In this document: piece after piece, positions 1 to 8,630 of the stretch | Numbering within the stretch: position 1 is the first letter of the stretch | Layout of the letters: every line of letters begins with the position of its first letter | Assembly: GCA_963739345.1 (NCBI GenBank) | Contig: CAVUAA010000001.1 | Coordinates: 620,001-684,000, forward strand | Reading direction: 5' to 3' | From: CAVUAA01 sp963739345 | GTDB taxonomy: Bacteria > Chlamydiota > Chlamydiia > Chlamydiales > JAFEGQ01 | Length of the DNA stretch: 64,000 nucleotides | Position numbers and translations under genes: made by a program | The notes under the pieces: model-generated | Databases searched by the model: none | Seen by the model: only the letters and a program-made list of their open reading frames with translations | Told to the model about the DNA's origin: nothing

Positions 1-339
1 ATCGAGGGTGCTCTCCCCCTCAAACTGGGCGAGAGTGTGGATGCACTGCACATCGTCCCGATCGGCGTAGCACTGATTGAGTTTAGCAAAGAGTTTAGGA
101 CAAGCTTCAATCATGACGGCCGACCACCCCTTCTCAGTGATCAGCAGTCGGGTGTTGCTCATGAAGATGCCATCAGCCGCCCCAAGTTCAACACAATTTC
201 CCTTCTCCACGCCTAAAATCTCAAAGATCTTGGCCAGCATCCCATCTTCACCCGTTTGGGTGAACTGGTTATACGCGTGCTGACGCCAGATCCAGTTATT
301 TCTGCCGCGGGTCGAGAGAGGAGCAACCTCTAAAATCAT
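1..339 (-). CDS. SAM-dependent methyltransferase (FkbM-like), 3' end outside window
   Basis: Partial gene on the minus strand; translation from ATG at 339 stays open to the window edge (113 codons). Residues about 52-60 read VELGAADGIF, the glycine-rich motif I of class I SAM-dependent methyltransferases, followed by an acidic residue at the end of the next strand (AVMIEACPKLF), as in FkbM-type enzymes. The substrate cannot be told. Its ATG overlaps the stop of the upstream gene as ATGA, so it is probably translationally coupled and the last visible gene of the nfeD-floA operon. The methyltransferase fold is fairly secure; the FkbM subfamily is a guess from the motif spacing. Confidence 0.7.
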   Translation of the reverse strand, partial: MILEVAPLSTRGRNNWIWRQHAYNQFTQTGEDGMLAKIFEILGVEKGNCVELGAADGIFMSNTRLLITEKGWSAVMIEACPKLFAKLNQCYADRDDVQCIHTLAQFEGESTLD

Positions 340-737
340 CTCAGGCCTACCGGGGGTTCAAGGATTTCGTGAAGGATGACCATATCACGGCCGCTACTTT
401 GTTGAACAAGTTTCTGAACAGGCGACGAGTCATCATAAATGACCGCTTGATCGAGGATCACCGGTGCCTTACGAGTGACATGCACAGGCGCAGCTCGCCT
501 CGCACGGACCACCTCGATGACCGGCTCCTCCTCCATCAGCTCCGGGGGGATTTCCCTCCCCACCTGCTTGAAAAGCCGACGGAGCGCCTCTCGCTCCTGC
601 GCTTCAGCCGCTGCCCGTCGACGGGCAAACTCTTCTGGGTTCTGCCTCTCAAAACGCTTCTGCAACATCCGACGGATGACGGGCGCCAAAAGCGCCAAGA
701 TCACCACAATGAAACCGATCAGCTCAAAGATCGTCAC
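336..737 (-). CDS. Small membrane-anchored hypothetical protein
   Basis: 133 residues, no family recognised. Residues 1-22 form one hydrophobic segment (FELIGFIVVILALLAP) followed by a strongly basic and then Glu/Arg-rich stretch (about 25-75), probably an amphipathic helix or coiled coil on the cytoplasmic side; the C-terminal third is mixed. It overlaps the floA stop by 4 nt upstream and the methyltransferase start downstream, so it sits inside the nfeD-floA operon. A role as an accessory of the FloA membrane microdomain is only inferred from position. Confidence 0.65.
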   Translation of the reverse strand: MTIFELIGFIVVILALLAPVIRRMLQKRFERQNPEEFARRRAAAEAQEREALRRLFKQVGREIPPELMEEEPVIEVVRARRAAPVHVTRKAPVILDQAVIYDDSSPVQKLVQQSSGRDMVILHEILEPPVGLR

Positions 738-1711
738 TTCTTCGGCCCCTGCTCCTCTTTGCCAATCGAATCCCGCATCTGGGTGTCAGCCTTCACGTTA
801 TTCATTCTGTAGTAGTCCATGATCCCTAAATTTCCCGCGCGGAACGCCTCGGCCATCGCCGCCGGAACCTGCGCTTCCATCTCTTTGATCAGGGCAATAT
901 TCTCCCGCTCGTGAGCGGCAGCCATCGCTCGCCTCCCTTCGGCCGCCGCCTGCGCAATCTTCATGTTGGCCTCAGCCTCGGCTGTCTTCAAGATCGCTCC
1001 AATGTTCTCACCCACGTCCACGTCGGCAATATCAATTGAGAGGATGGTAAAGGCGGTTTGCGCGTCGAGTCCCCTCTCCAGGACCAGCCGAGAAATGGCG
1101 TCAGGTGACTCAAGAACCTTAAGATGTGTCTCAGCGCTACCAATGGCGCTGACGATCCCCTCGCCCACACGGGCGATAACGGTCTCTTCGGTCGCTCCCC
1201 CGACCAGCTGGGCCAGGTTAGTCCGCACCGTCACCCGGGCGCGCACCTTCAGCTGCACCCCGTTCTTTGCAACAGCGCTAATGAACTCACCCCGCGACGC
1301 GTCGGGACAGTCGATCACCTTGGGATAGACCGATGTTCGGACCGCATCCAAAATGTCTCGCCCCGCCAGGTCGATCGCCGTCGCCTGTCGCCAGCTCAAT
1401 TCAATGTTGGCCTTGTCGGCCGCAATCATCGCCGCCACAACTTCCAGCACGTGTCCACGGGCCAGGTAGTGAGTCTCAAGGTCGTTCACCTCAATCTGCT
1501 TCAGCCCCGCCTTGTAGGCGTTGATCCGCGCGTTGACGATGATCTTGGGTGGAATCTTCCGCAAACTCATCCCGATGATGTTGAAGAGCGAAATGGGAGT
1601 GCCCGAAACAAACGCCTGAAACCAGAGCGCAATGAAACGGCCGGCGATCGCAAACATCACCAATACGATGATGGCGATCACAATGATCAAGATATAAATC
1701 TCAGTTGGCAT
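734..1711 (-). CDS. floA: Flotillin-like protein FloA
   Basis: 325 residues, full length for the FloA/YqfA (UPF0365) family. An N-terminal membrane hairpin (about 5-30, IYILIIVIAIIVLVMFAIAG) and a second hydrophobic patch (FQAFVSGTPISLFNIIGM) precede the PHB-like domain with its typical SLRKIPPKIIVNARINAYKA run. The C-terminal part is an Ala/Glu-rich helix (AEAEANMKIAQAAAEGRRA) used for oligomerisation. The family forms detergent-resistant membrane foci and scaffolds membrane complexes. The start ATG overlaps the stop of the small NfeD by one nucleotide, and NfeD-FloA pairing is a widely conserved operon, which supports the call strongly. Confidence 0.93.
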   Translation of the reverse strand: MPTEIYILIIVIAIIVLVMFAIAGRFIALWFQAFVSGTPISLFNIIGMSLRKIPPKIIVNARINAYKAGLKQIEVNDLETHYLARGHVLEVVAAMIAADKANIELSWRQATAIDLAGRDILDAVRTSVYPKVIDCPDASRGEFISAVAKNGVQLKVRARVTVRTNLAQLVGGATEETVIARVGEGIVSAIGSAETHLKVLESPDAISRLVLERGLDAQTAFTILSIDIADVDVGENIGAILKTAEAEANMKIAQAAAEGRRAMAAAHERENIALIKEMEAQVPAAMAEAFRAGNLGIMDYYRMNNVKADTQMRDSIGKEEQGPKK

Positions 1712-2172
1712 CAGTTATCCTCAGTTTTTTTGACGATCAGGTGCCCACCTTCACCGCCGATTACAGTAATTTTTGTCCCCAAGTCCAGGTAGCCCATCCG
1801 AGAGACCGCCTGGTACCGCTTGCCCTCAATGGAGACGTGCCCCGCCGGCTTAAGATTGGCCGCCACCGTCCCCTCCTTCCCTATCAGTTCACTCTCATAA
1901 GTCGACGCCCGATACCCCTCTTGATCCGTTGAAAGATAGAGGCTGCTCTTGCGAATCCGCTTGAGGGCAAATCTCCCCAGGAAGAAAAGGAGGATGATCA
2001 TCGCCACAAAGACGCCTATCGTCAACGGCACCGACGGGCTGGCCACAGCGAAGAGGATCAAACCGGTGATACAGAAGAGCCCTCCAGCGATCCCAATGAC
2101 CGCACCAGGAAGAAAGAATTCGACGAAGATCATGATCAGGCCGACCACAAGAAAAATAATGGCAGTAATCAT
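1711..2172 (-). CDS. NfeD-family membrane protein with OB-fold tail
   Basis: 153 residues. Two or three transmembrane helices occupy residues 1-70 (IIFLVVGLIMIFVEFF, IGIAGGLFCITGLILF, IGVFVAMIILLFFLG), followed by a soluble C-terminal domain of about 65 residues with the NfeD OB-fold pattern (LIGKEGTVAANLKPAGHV...GKRYQAVS). Short NfeD proteins partner flotillins and help organise or activate membrane proteases; that function is family knowledge. It overlaps the long NfeD/protease gene by 4 nt (ATGA) upstream and floA by 1 nt downstream, so all three are expected in one transcript. Confidence 0.88.
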   Translation of the reverse strand: MITAIIFLVVGLIMIFVEFFLPGAVIGIAGGLFCITGLILFAVASPSVPLTIGVFVAMIILLFFLGRFALKRIRKSSLYLSTDQEGYRASTYESELIGKEGTVAANLKPAGHVSIEGKRYQAVSRMGYLDLGTKITVIGGEGGHLIVKKTEDN

Positions 2173-4364
2173 GTGCTTTCCTCAACAACCATCTGGCTGC
2201 CGTCATATCTTAGCACAACGATCGGTTTCTGGGCGTCGATATAACTGCCCACGCTCGATGCGTCGTAGATTTTGTCGTTGATCAGCACCTTTCCCGCCGG
2301 ACGCAATGGCGTCCTCGCCACCCCTTTCGTCCCCTCTGCGGGCAACTGCGCAACATCAAGTCCTGCGACATACCCTTGCTTACGCTCCTGCTCACCTCTC
2401 AACACCAGTCGGGAAAATCTTTGCACCTTCGGCAAAACGTATTTTGAGAGAATGACCATGATGATCGCTCCCACAATTATCGCCCCAGCCAGCCAAGCGA
2501 GCCGCACCAACACCACCTCTCCAGCCGCATTAAGAGCCCCATCGTCCCACGAGTAGTCCACTTGACCAAGCCCCGGCAACAGCAGCGCCGCAATCGCCCC
2601 AATCGTAATGATAATTCCCAATATCCCCGCAATGCCAAACCCGGGCAGAACAAACACCTCGATCGCAATCAATCCAAGCCCCAGCGACAGCAAGATTACC
2701 TCGAGCCAGCCGGCAGCCTCCATCGAAAAGCTCGCCAACACGATGAAAAAGAGGGCCACCACCGCAACCGTTCCGGGCAAGCCAAACCCTGGCGTATTCA
2801 TCTCAATATAGAAGCCGAGCATCAGCACCAAAAACAACACTGACCCCACCACCGGATTGGCCAGCAACGCGAAAAACTTCGTCTTCCACTCCATCTGATG
2901 GGTCACAATCTCCGCATCTGGAATCGCCTTGAAGAACGGGTAGCTAAACAGCAGCGACTTCGATGCGGGCCAACGCCCTGCATCCGCCTCGGCTTCTGTC
3001 AACGGCGCCACCTTGCTCGGCAAGACCAACATGTCTGCTACGCCCAACTCCATCATCTGCTCCGCTGTCAGCGTCAGCAACTTTCCCTTTGTCGTGATGA
3101 TCTTGTCGGGCGAAATCCCCCCCTTCCGAATCTCCTCGTCGTTCTGCAGCTGAACAATCTCTCCAAACCGCTCCACCAACACCAAATCCGCATCCACCAT
3201 CGCTGCGGCAATCAGCGGATTGCGTCCAAAAAAGCCCGCACGATTCGCAAAGTCGGCTCTCAGCGCCGAGTTCACCTTCTCCGGCGCCGCCTCCGCAACC
3301 CCACCCCCGCTCATGATCGGCTGCGCCGCCCCCATTGCTCCATCTTTCACCGTCGCAATAAATCTGCACGAATAGGCCAACATCGCGCCCGCGGAAATGG
3401 CCCAATTATCGATAAATGCAACCACCGGAATGCCATGATTCGTATCCAAATTCTTCAATGCATCAGAGATCTGCATCGAGGAAAAAACCTCACCACCAGG
3501 CGTGTTCAAGTGCAGAATCACGAAAGCGGGCCGCTCTTCGATGAACTGATCCAACGCCGACTTCACATGGATCCAAGTCGACTGCGTAATCCCCTCCTTC
3601 CCAATCTCAATCCGCCCCACCGTATTCGGCCCATCCACATCATAAATAATGTGCCTCGCCAGCTCCTCATCCACCGTCAGCTCACTCGGTTCGAGTTTCG
3701 ACGGCGGCGCCCCCTTCTCCTCCCCCGGCAAAAACCTCCCCTCAAACGCCGCAGGACTCAGGACGCCAGCCACCAAACCCAGCTCCTGCAGCTGCCCCTC
3801 GTCCACCACCAGCGTCTCACCCTTCGGCGAAATCACCCTCGCACCCGCCACCGGTCCGGCAACCCACCGACCTCCCTGCTCCACAATCACAAAGTCAGGA
3901 TCGATCATCCCCTGCGCCAATAGCAACAGCTCAGCCTTCCCACTTGGGATCAGACTCCGCAGCCGACTGCGCAACAGATTCAACGGCAAGCTCGTATCCG
4001 ACCCCGCCGGCACATCCCCCCACGCCACCACCCGCGAAACAAACAGTTCATCGGCCAAAAACGGCAGCACCGCACTCGGTCCCACCGCACTATTCTTTAC
4101 ATAGACCACGGTCTTCACCCCGTGATCACTCTTTAATCGGTAAATTTCCCCCGCAAGCTCCAACACCGCTTGCAAGTCACCAGTGTAGGAGTCAACCTCC
4201 ACCACCAACTCGCCCCCCTCCAACGTCCGAACAAGCTCAATCGCCTCCTCAACCCGCTTCCTCCCGAGGTGCCCATCCAAGCGCAACACTGCCGCCCCGT
4301 GAACCATCACAGGCAAGAACAAGCACAAAAGAAATAAGCGGCACACGTAACGCATGCCGCCCAT
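2169..4364 (-). CDS. NfeD long form: ClpP/SppA-class membrane serine protease
   Basis: 731 residues. A signal peptide or anchor at residues 5-24 (RYVCRLFLLCLFLPVMVHGA) is followed by a ClpP-like protease domain in two lobes; the second contains GGEVFSSMQISDAL and DNWAISAGAMLAYSC, where the Ser of ISAGA is the probable nucleophile, with an SppA-like Lys expected downstream. Four or more transmembrane helices follow (about 490-620), then an OB-fold NfeD tail. Related NfeD proteases cleave membrane-linked substrates such as stomatin partners. First gene of the operon. Start 4364 is not supported by a good ribosome binding site; ATG at 4355 is an alternative. Confidence 0.87.
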   Translation of the reverse strand: MGGMRYVCRLFLLCLFLPVMVHGAAVLRLDGHLGRKRVEEAIELVRTLEGGELVVEVDSYTGDLQAVLELAGEIYRLKSDHGVKTVVYVKNSAVGPSAVLPFLADELFVSRVVAWGDVPAGSDTSLPLNLLRSRLRSLIPSGKAELLLLAQGMIDPDFVIVEQGGRWVAGPVAGARVISPKGETLVVDEGQLQELGLVAGVLSPAAFEGRFLPGEEKGAPPSKLEPSELTVDEELARHIIYDVDGPNTVGRIEIGKEGITQSTWIHVKSALDQFIEERPAFVILHLNTPGGEVFSSMQISDALKNLDTNHGIPVVAFIDNWAISAGAMLAYSCRFIATVKDGAMGAAQPIMSGGGVAEAAPEKVNSALRADFANRAGFFGRNPLIAAAMVDADLVLVERFGEIVQLQNDEEIRKGGISPDKIITTKGKLLTLTAEQMMELGVADMLVLPSKVAPLTEAEADAGRWPASKSLLFSYPFFKAIPDAEIVTHQMEWKTKFFALLANPVVGSVLFLVLMLGFYIEMNTPGFGLPGTVAVVALFFIVLASFSMEAAGWLEVILLSLGLGLIAIEVFVLPGFGIAGILGIIITIGAIAALLLPGLGQVDYSWDDGALNAAGEVVLVRLAWLAGAIIVGAIIMVILSKYVLPKVQRFSRLVLRGEQERKQGYVAGLDVAQLPAEGTKGVARTPLRPAGKVLINDKIYDASSVGSYIDAQKPIVVLRYDGSQMVVEEST

Positions 4365-4384
4365 CCTAACACTCTAGATATTTC

Positions 4385-5095
4385 TTAGCTCTTCCGAAGG
4401 AACAGAAACCCGACAATAATCGCAAAAATCGCCAGGAGACCCAACTTGTTGAGCATGTCATCAGGCTTGAGCGCGCGCAGATTATAGAGCACCGGCGCAA
4501 TCAACCCCTTCACAAACGCCTTGTCCTCGAAGAGACTTCCTTGGTCATTAGCAACTAGGGCCATGTGATGGCGCGTCGCGTTATCCCTATGCTCAACGAT
4601 CAATCTTAGCAACTTGTCGTCTTCGAGTTTCACCAGACATTTCTCAACCTTCTGAAGGTTCTCTCGAAGCTTTTTCACCTCGGGAATCTGGTAGTCGTCG
4701 GGAAGTTTAATCTCGTGTGATACTTTAGGATTCTCAAGAGTGGTGAACCGTAGAGTACCGCTCCCCTTGTTGGCCTTTGTGTTGGCGAGGACCACCAAGT
4801 TTTTCTCCCTCCAACCAAGGACTGCCAAAAGTCGATAGTCTTTCGTATCTGAAAAAGTCACTTTGCGGCCGCTCGTCAAAGTCACCATCACATTCTGGTG
4901 AAAGTTAGTTATGTACCATCCTCGCAGGACTTTTACCACCACCTCGCTCATCTTGACGTCAAACAAGGCCTTTTCGTCAACGTTATCGGTCACCACATAC
5001 GCCATCGACGCGTCCTTATTCGCGTAATCGGGACCGGTAACCTGCTCGCCTATCTGTGACCACTTTTGATTGAAGTTTGGGAAGGACGATTCCAT
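4385..5095 (-). CDS. Tail-anchored protein, member 1 of a local paralogous family
   Basis: 236 residues, not recognised. No signal peptide; a single hydrophobic segment lies at the extreme C-terminus (LGLLAIFAIIVGFLFLRKS), the layout of a tail-anchored protein. The body is mixed alpha/beta with a PH-like run of strands (about 60-150), including LRFTTLENPKV...IKLPDDYQIPE. A similar pattern (FTLSERIRFNLPDGFKL) occurs in the damaged gene at 6896-8680, suggesting distant paralogy. The gene has its own upstream gap carrying a terminator for the preceding gene, so it is probably transcribed alone. Function unknown. Confidence 0.7.
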   Translation of the reverse strand: MESSFPNFNQKWSQIGEQVTGPDYANKDASMAYVVTDNVDEKALFDVKMSEVVVKVLRGWYITNFHQNVMVTLTSGRKVTFSDTKDYRLLAVLGWREKNLVVLANTKANKGSGTLRFTTLENPKVSHEIKLPDDYQIPEVKKLRENLQKVEKCLVKLEDDKLLRLIVEHRDNATRHHMALVANDQGSLFEDKAFVKGLIAPVLYNLRALKPDDMLNKLGLLAIFAIIVGFLFLRKS

Positions 5096-5160
5096 TGCTC
5101 ACTCCTTGGTGGCTTGCATCTTTGGCTGTGATAATAATGGATAAAGATTTTATGCGCAAC

Positions 5161-5195
5161 AAAAAGGGGCCGGAACACGTTTCGCGTTCCGGCCC
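5161..5195 (-). terminator. Rho-independent terminator for the 5691-6757 gene
   Basis: On the minus strand a 10-bp perfect stem (GGGCCGGAAC / GTTCCGGCCC, loop 9 nt) is followed by CTTTTTGTTG, an intrinsic terminator. It probably once lay just behind the stop codon of the gene ending at 5691; the nested MITE now separates them by about 470 bp. Confidence 0.7.
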
Positions 5196-5234
5196 GATAT
5201 TATCAAACAGAGAGCCTCAGACCCAGATTGCTAC

Positions 5235-5370
5235 CCAATGGCGTCAACTTAAGCCCAACAGGTAGGGTCTGGCCTGACAAAGTGACAACATCCCCTGCGG
5301 TGAGTTGACACTTTGATCAGGCCAGACCCGTGCGGCATCAACTACCAATCCCTTAAGTTGACGCCATTGG
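5235..5370. mobile_element. Inner MITE with CCAATGGCGTCAACTTAAG ends
   Basis: Perfect 19-bp terminal inverted repeats (CCAATGGCGTCAACTTAAG at 5235-5253 and its complement at 5352-5370) bound 136 bp without a coding frame; the interior has a second inverted pair (GTCTGGCCTGA / TCAGGCCAGAC). It is flanked by an 8-bp direct repeat ATTGCTAC (5227-5234 and 5371-5378), which belongs to the end of the host MITE. A right-half relative lies at 54009-54069. No transposase with these ends is visible in the window. Confidence 0.8.
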
Positions 5371-5518
5371 ATTGCTACCCTACCGTTCCACTAGGGCGTC
5401 TGATTTTGAGCAAGATGCGAGTACCGCGACGAGTCCCATGATGAATCATGGGCGAGGAGAGGGGCGAAGTAGATTGCCAAAAGCAGTCGTCATAGGGGAA
5501 GGAGAGGGTGGCAATCTG

Positions 5519-5679
5519 AGATCGTTGATTAAAGCCCGAGATTTGGATTGTGCCGGGCTTTGGTCTCGGGGCGATGGCAGACGTGCGTCGCATACTCGGG
5601 TGAGTAGGGGCGCACGTCTGCCGACGCATCCGGGGCCGAATGCCGGTGCAAGGCGGATTTCGGATTTAATCAACGGTCT
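5519..5679. mobile_element. Inner MITE, IS5-derived family (copy 1)
   Basis: 161 bp with inverted ends AGATCGTTGATTAAA / AGACCGTTGATTAAA and a 7-bp direct repeat CAATCTG on both sides (5512-5518, 5680-5686). The core, with its inverted pair around GCAGACGTGCG / CGCACGTCTGC, is clearly homologous to the element at 24665-24828, whose ends match the IS5-family element at 7566-8630. Removing it restores the right end of the outer MITE. Confidence 0.75.
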
Positions 5680-5690
5680 CAATCTGGGTC

Positions 5691-6757
5691 TCACACCTTC
5701 ACTGCCATGGAGAGAGCTGCTTGGGGCCGCACCTGCTCCGACTTGTTCAACACCCAGTTCTGTTTGTCCACCATCCACGTACTCACCCCGGTCGGCAGTC
5801 TCACGTAGCCCAACCTGACTGCAACACCCACACCGGCCACAGACAATCCCGCCGTAAGTAACAGATAGGTACCAGCGCCGTATCCGTTGCCAGCAGACCC
5901 TTTCTTCTCTTCGGCCTTCTTCTCCCCTTCGACCTTCTCCTCGACCTTGGCCTTCTCCTCGACCTCGACCTTCTCCTCGACCTTGGCCTTCTCCTCGACC
6001 TCGACCTTCTCCTCGACCTCGACCTTCTCCTCGACCTTGGCCTTCTCCTCGACCTCGGCCTTCTCCTCGACCTTGGCCTTCTCCTCGACCTCGGCCTTCT
6101 TCGACCTTCGGCCTTCTTCCCTTCGGCCTTCTTCCCTTCGGCCTTCTTCCCTTCGGCCTTCTTCCCTTCGACGGTCGTCACGATAACTACTTCATCCCGC
6201 TCTTTGTTTGCCTTCCGGATGGCCGCGAGCGCTTTCTCCGCAATAGTAAATTGAGCATCGGTGAGATAAAGTCCAATTTCATACTCTTTGCCAGTATGGT
6301 CATTCCCTTTGCCGGTACTGATTATAAGCTGCATGACTCTTCCGTCATACAACCCCCCCATGTAAAGACGCTTACCTTTTAGATCATAATCACGGCTGTC
6401 CTTTTCGTACTTCCCGACCATCCGAAAGCCATCCTCAGTGTGAGACACCATGTCCGTTTTAAAACCCTGGTACATCAATCCAATGTGTCTTCCTACGATT
6501 TTTTTTGTCGGGGTGGCACCATCTATTCCCAGTGCGTTCCTCATTCCCATACCATCTAATCTAATCTCTTTCGCGGTAAAGGTCCCAATCTCGAGCCACA
6601 GAAAACTGGTCTTTCTATCAGTGTAGGCCGGAACATCCTTTACCTTCTTGAGCACGGCTCTGGCTACTCGTTGAGCATCGAGTCGAAAGGCCTCCGATGA
6701 GCTATTTACCATTTCCATAATTTCATCTCCTGATTGTGTTGTGTTCAGGGCGGACAA
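5691..6757 (-). pseudogene. Tail-anchored family member 2, frameshifted inside a 15-bp repeat
   Basis: From ATG at 6757 the frame encodes about 195 residues of globular protein, then EGKKA repeats, and then slips: as read, the tail becomes an Arg/Pro/Ser repeat and ends at 5801. One base missing near 6104 accounts for it. Restoring it (Glu-Gly-x-Lys-Lys-Ala-Glu-Val) opens a frame of KVEEK/AEVEEK repeats, then a transmembrane segment (YLLLTAGLSVAGVGVAV) and the tail GYVRLPTGVSTWM, ending at TGA 5693-5691. That tail matches the neighbouring gene (GYVRVPEGARTWV), so the restored frame is the ancestral one. Either a real or phase-variable frameshift or a sequencing error. Function unknown. Confidence 0.75.
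5931..6170 (-). repeat. 15-bp tandem repeat encoding EGKKA and (V/A)EEKx units
   Basis: About 240 bp of tandem 15-nt units on the coding strand: GAAGGGAAGAAGGCC (EGKKA) at the 5' side and GTCGAGGAGAAGGCC-like units (VEEKA, VEEKV) after it. The unit length is a multiple of three and its composition keeps all frames on one strand and one on the other open. Charged Lys/Glu periodicity suggests an extended helix or stalk in front of the membrane anchor. Such arrays change length by slippage. Confidence 0.85.
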
Positions 6758-6840
6758 CCTATCAAAAAGAAGGAGTTATTGGGGAGAAAAAAATAAAGAG
6801 CTATGGACAGATTTTTTTAGAATGGAGGAGATGTAAATGA

Positions 6841-6872
6841 AAAAGGGGTTGATCGGACGATCAACCCCTTTT
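6841..6872 (-). terminator. Rho-independent terminator after the 6896-8680 gene
   Basis: A near-perfect palindrome (AAAAGGGGTTGATCG / CGATCAACCCCTTTT, 2-nt centre) ends in a T run on both strands, 24 bp beyond the stop codon of the minus-strand gene that ends at 6896. Confidence 0.8.
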
Positions 6873-7565
6873 GCCGAAACTGCGCCGTATCAGTTCTAGA
6901 CGGTGGCTGTTCCCGCCAGGCTGTTTTGCGGCCACTTGTTCATCACCCAAGTGCGCGCACCCTCAGGCACTCTCACATAGCCCATCTTATACGCCACGCC
7001 AACAGCAAGCACCAACGCTGCAGCACCCAGATAGGAAAGACCGTTCCCTCCTGCGACGGTCTTCTTCCCGCCTTCGACCTTGTCCAGGCTAGCAACCTCC
7101 TTATCCCATGCCTCCTTTTGAGCTTGGGTCACAAAGATAAAGTGGACACACTCTTCTGCATTTGCGGCCATCAGTCGCATGGGCCCCTTATCTTCTAACT
7201 TCCCGTCAATGAGCTTGAACCCATCCGGAAGATTGAACCGAATTCTTTCACTTAGGGTAAAATTGAACTGCACGATCTTGTCCTTAGTTGACACATAGAC
7301 AGTTTTTTCATCCAACTGGAAGGAACCCACACCAATAAGTTTCCCGGTTCCTTCGAGTTTTTTACCCTTCGACTTCGACACAGTCCGTCCGTAATTGCGT
7401 CCCCTTCTTCATCGGTGAGGACATTGCATCTTTACCGGCGGCCTGAAACCCACCCGCAAACTGCTTAAAGGTATTCTTTGCAACGCGATGGGTCTCAACC
7501 AGAACCAGACTGTCACTATCCCTATAGTTAGGCTTCTGCTTCCAGAGGGCCTCGGAGCCCTTGGC

Positions 7566-8630
7566 GGGTGTGTTGCATTAATCAGCCAGCGGCCGCTGGC
7601 TGATTGCTCCTAACCAAGATCTTGATAGATAGGCCTGAAATAAAATAGACTCCTTGAGCCGTCAAAGCACAGGAGTCTAAAGATGACACGTTGCCGCGCC
7701 AGAAACTGGTCCAAGTCTAACCAAGCATTGGTCAATCAGGGAAGCATTATTTTTTGGGTACGGGATAGAGCGGATTGCTCTTGGTATTCCGAACACCGGG
7801 GCGCCAGAGGGCGCCCCGCCATCTATTCCAATCAAGCCATCTTGGCTCTGATGATCGTGAAATCCGTCTACGGGTGTGCTTTCAGGCAGCTCCAGGGCCT
7901 TATGCGAGACGTTCTTAAAATGATGGACAGTGGATGCGTTTGTCCCGATTACACCACGATTTGTCGGCGAGCGCGCGGTGTAAGAGTTCCGTCTAACTTG
8001 CATCGTAGGGGGCCACTAAACCTCGTCTTCGACTCGACTGGCCTGAAGGTATTTGGGGAGGGAGAGTGGCAGGCCCGTAAGCACGGCTATAGCAAACGGA
8101 GGGGCTGGAAAAAGCTTCACATCGTTATGTGTGCCGAGACGCAGCAAGTTGTCGCTGCATCGATTAGTGACAAAGATCTGCATGATTCTCAAGCTTTACC
8201 AGGCCTGCTGGATGCGGTTAAGGGCGATATCGCAGAGGTCATTGGAGATGGCGCCTATGATAGCAAAGCTTGCTACGAGGCAATCCACCGACGAAGAGCA
8301 AAACCAATCATACCTCCCAGAAAAGGGGCCAGAAAGTCCGATGGGTCTAATCCGGCCCTGCGCGCACGGGATGCTGCTATACATCGGATCCGAGATCAAA
8401 AACGGGGGAAACGGCGTTGGAAGGAGGAGGTAGGCTACCATCGCCGCTCCCTTGTGGAGACGGCAATGCACCGCTACAAGGCGCTACTGGGTCACGGGAT
8501 ACAGGCTCGAATCACGGAAAATCAAGTGATAGAGATATCGGTTAAATTGTTCGTCCTGAACGAGATGATGGCGCTACAAAGCTAGAGATGGGAACGGACA
8601 AGCGGGGTTGGTCATTTCTGCAACACGGCC
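7566..8630 (+). mobile_element. IS5-family (IS903-like) insertion sequence, complete
   Basis: 1065 bp. Left end GGGTGTGTTGCATTAAT and right end (inverted) GGCCGTGTTGCAGAAAT resemble the ends of the IS903 group. Target duplication CCCTTGGC at 7558-7565 and 8631-8638 (9 bp if the following G is counted). A palindrome (about 7584-7603, CAGCCAGCGGCCGCTGGCTG) lies just inside the left end. One transposase gene with an intact frame. It interrupts a tail-anchored family gene. Its ends match the MITE at 24665-24828, for which it is a probable driver. Confidence 0.88.
7683..8585 (+). CDS. IS5-family transposase
   Basis: 300 residues, normal for IS903-like DDE transposases. The N-terminus has the group's pattern (RNWSKSNQALVNQGSIIFWV). 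Catalytic residues can be placed in LVFDSTGLKVFG (D), IGDGAYDSKACYE (D) and SLVETAMHRYKALLG (E, within the Y-(2)R-(3)E-(6)K-type signature). The start ATG at 7683 follows AGGAG by 7 nt. The frame is undamaged, so the element may still be active. Acts on its own terminal repeats and probably on the matching MITEs. Confidence 0.92.
   Translation: MTRCRARNWSKSNQALVNQGSIIFWVRDRADCSWYSEHRGARGRPAIYSNQAILALMIVKSVYGCAFRQLQGLMRDVLKMMDSGCVCPDYTTICRRARGVRVPSNLHRRGPLNLVFDSTGLKVFGEGEWQARKHGYSKRRGWKKLHIVMCAETQQVVAASISDKDLHDSQALPGLLDAVKGDIAEVIGDGAYDSKACYEAIHRRRAKPIIPPRKGARKSDGSNPALRARDAAIHRIRDQKRGKRRWKEEVGYHRRSLVETAMHRYKALLGHGIQARITENQVIEISVKLFVLNEMMALQS

Larger units (their letters stand above)
5221..5689. 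mobile_element. MITE with IS982-type ends, outer layer of a triple nest
   Basis: The left end ACCCAGATTGCTACCC (interrupted at 5234/5371) and the right end GGGTGGCAATCTGGGT (interrupted at 5518/5680) are inverted copies of the ends of the IS982 elements at 54281-55435 and 55690-56847. Imperfect 5-bp target duplication: CTCAG at 5216-5220, CTCAC at 5690-5694. The interior (about 5379-5511) matches the repeat at 46985-47141 in inverted orientation. It has no coding capacity. Two further elements are inserted in it. The right edge touches the stop codon of the neighbouring gene. Confidence 0.8.

Noticed and set aside
2898..3923. 341-codon plus-strand ORF
   Set aside because: Antisense shadow of the NfeD protease gene, Arg/His/Pro-rich and without a ribosome binding site.
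5887..6186. Plus-strand ORF of Ser/Thr/Phe repeats
   Set aside because: Mirror of the 15-bp repeat on the coding strand; no start signal and no non-repeat sequence.
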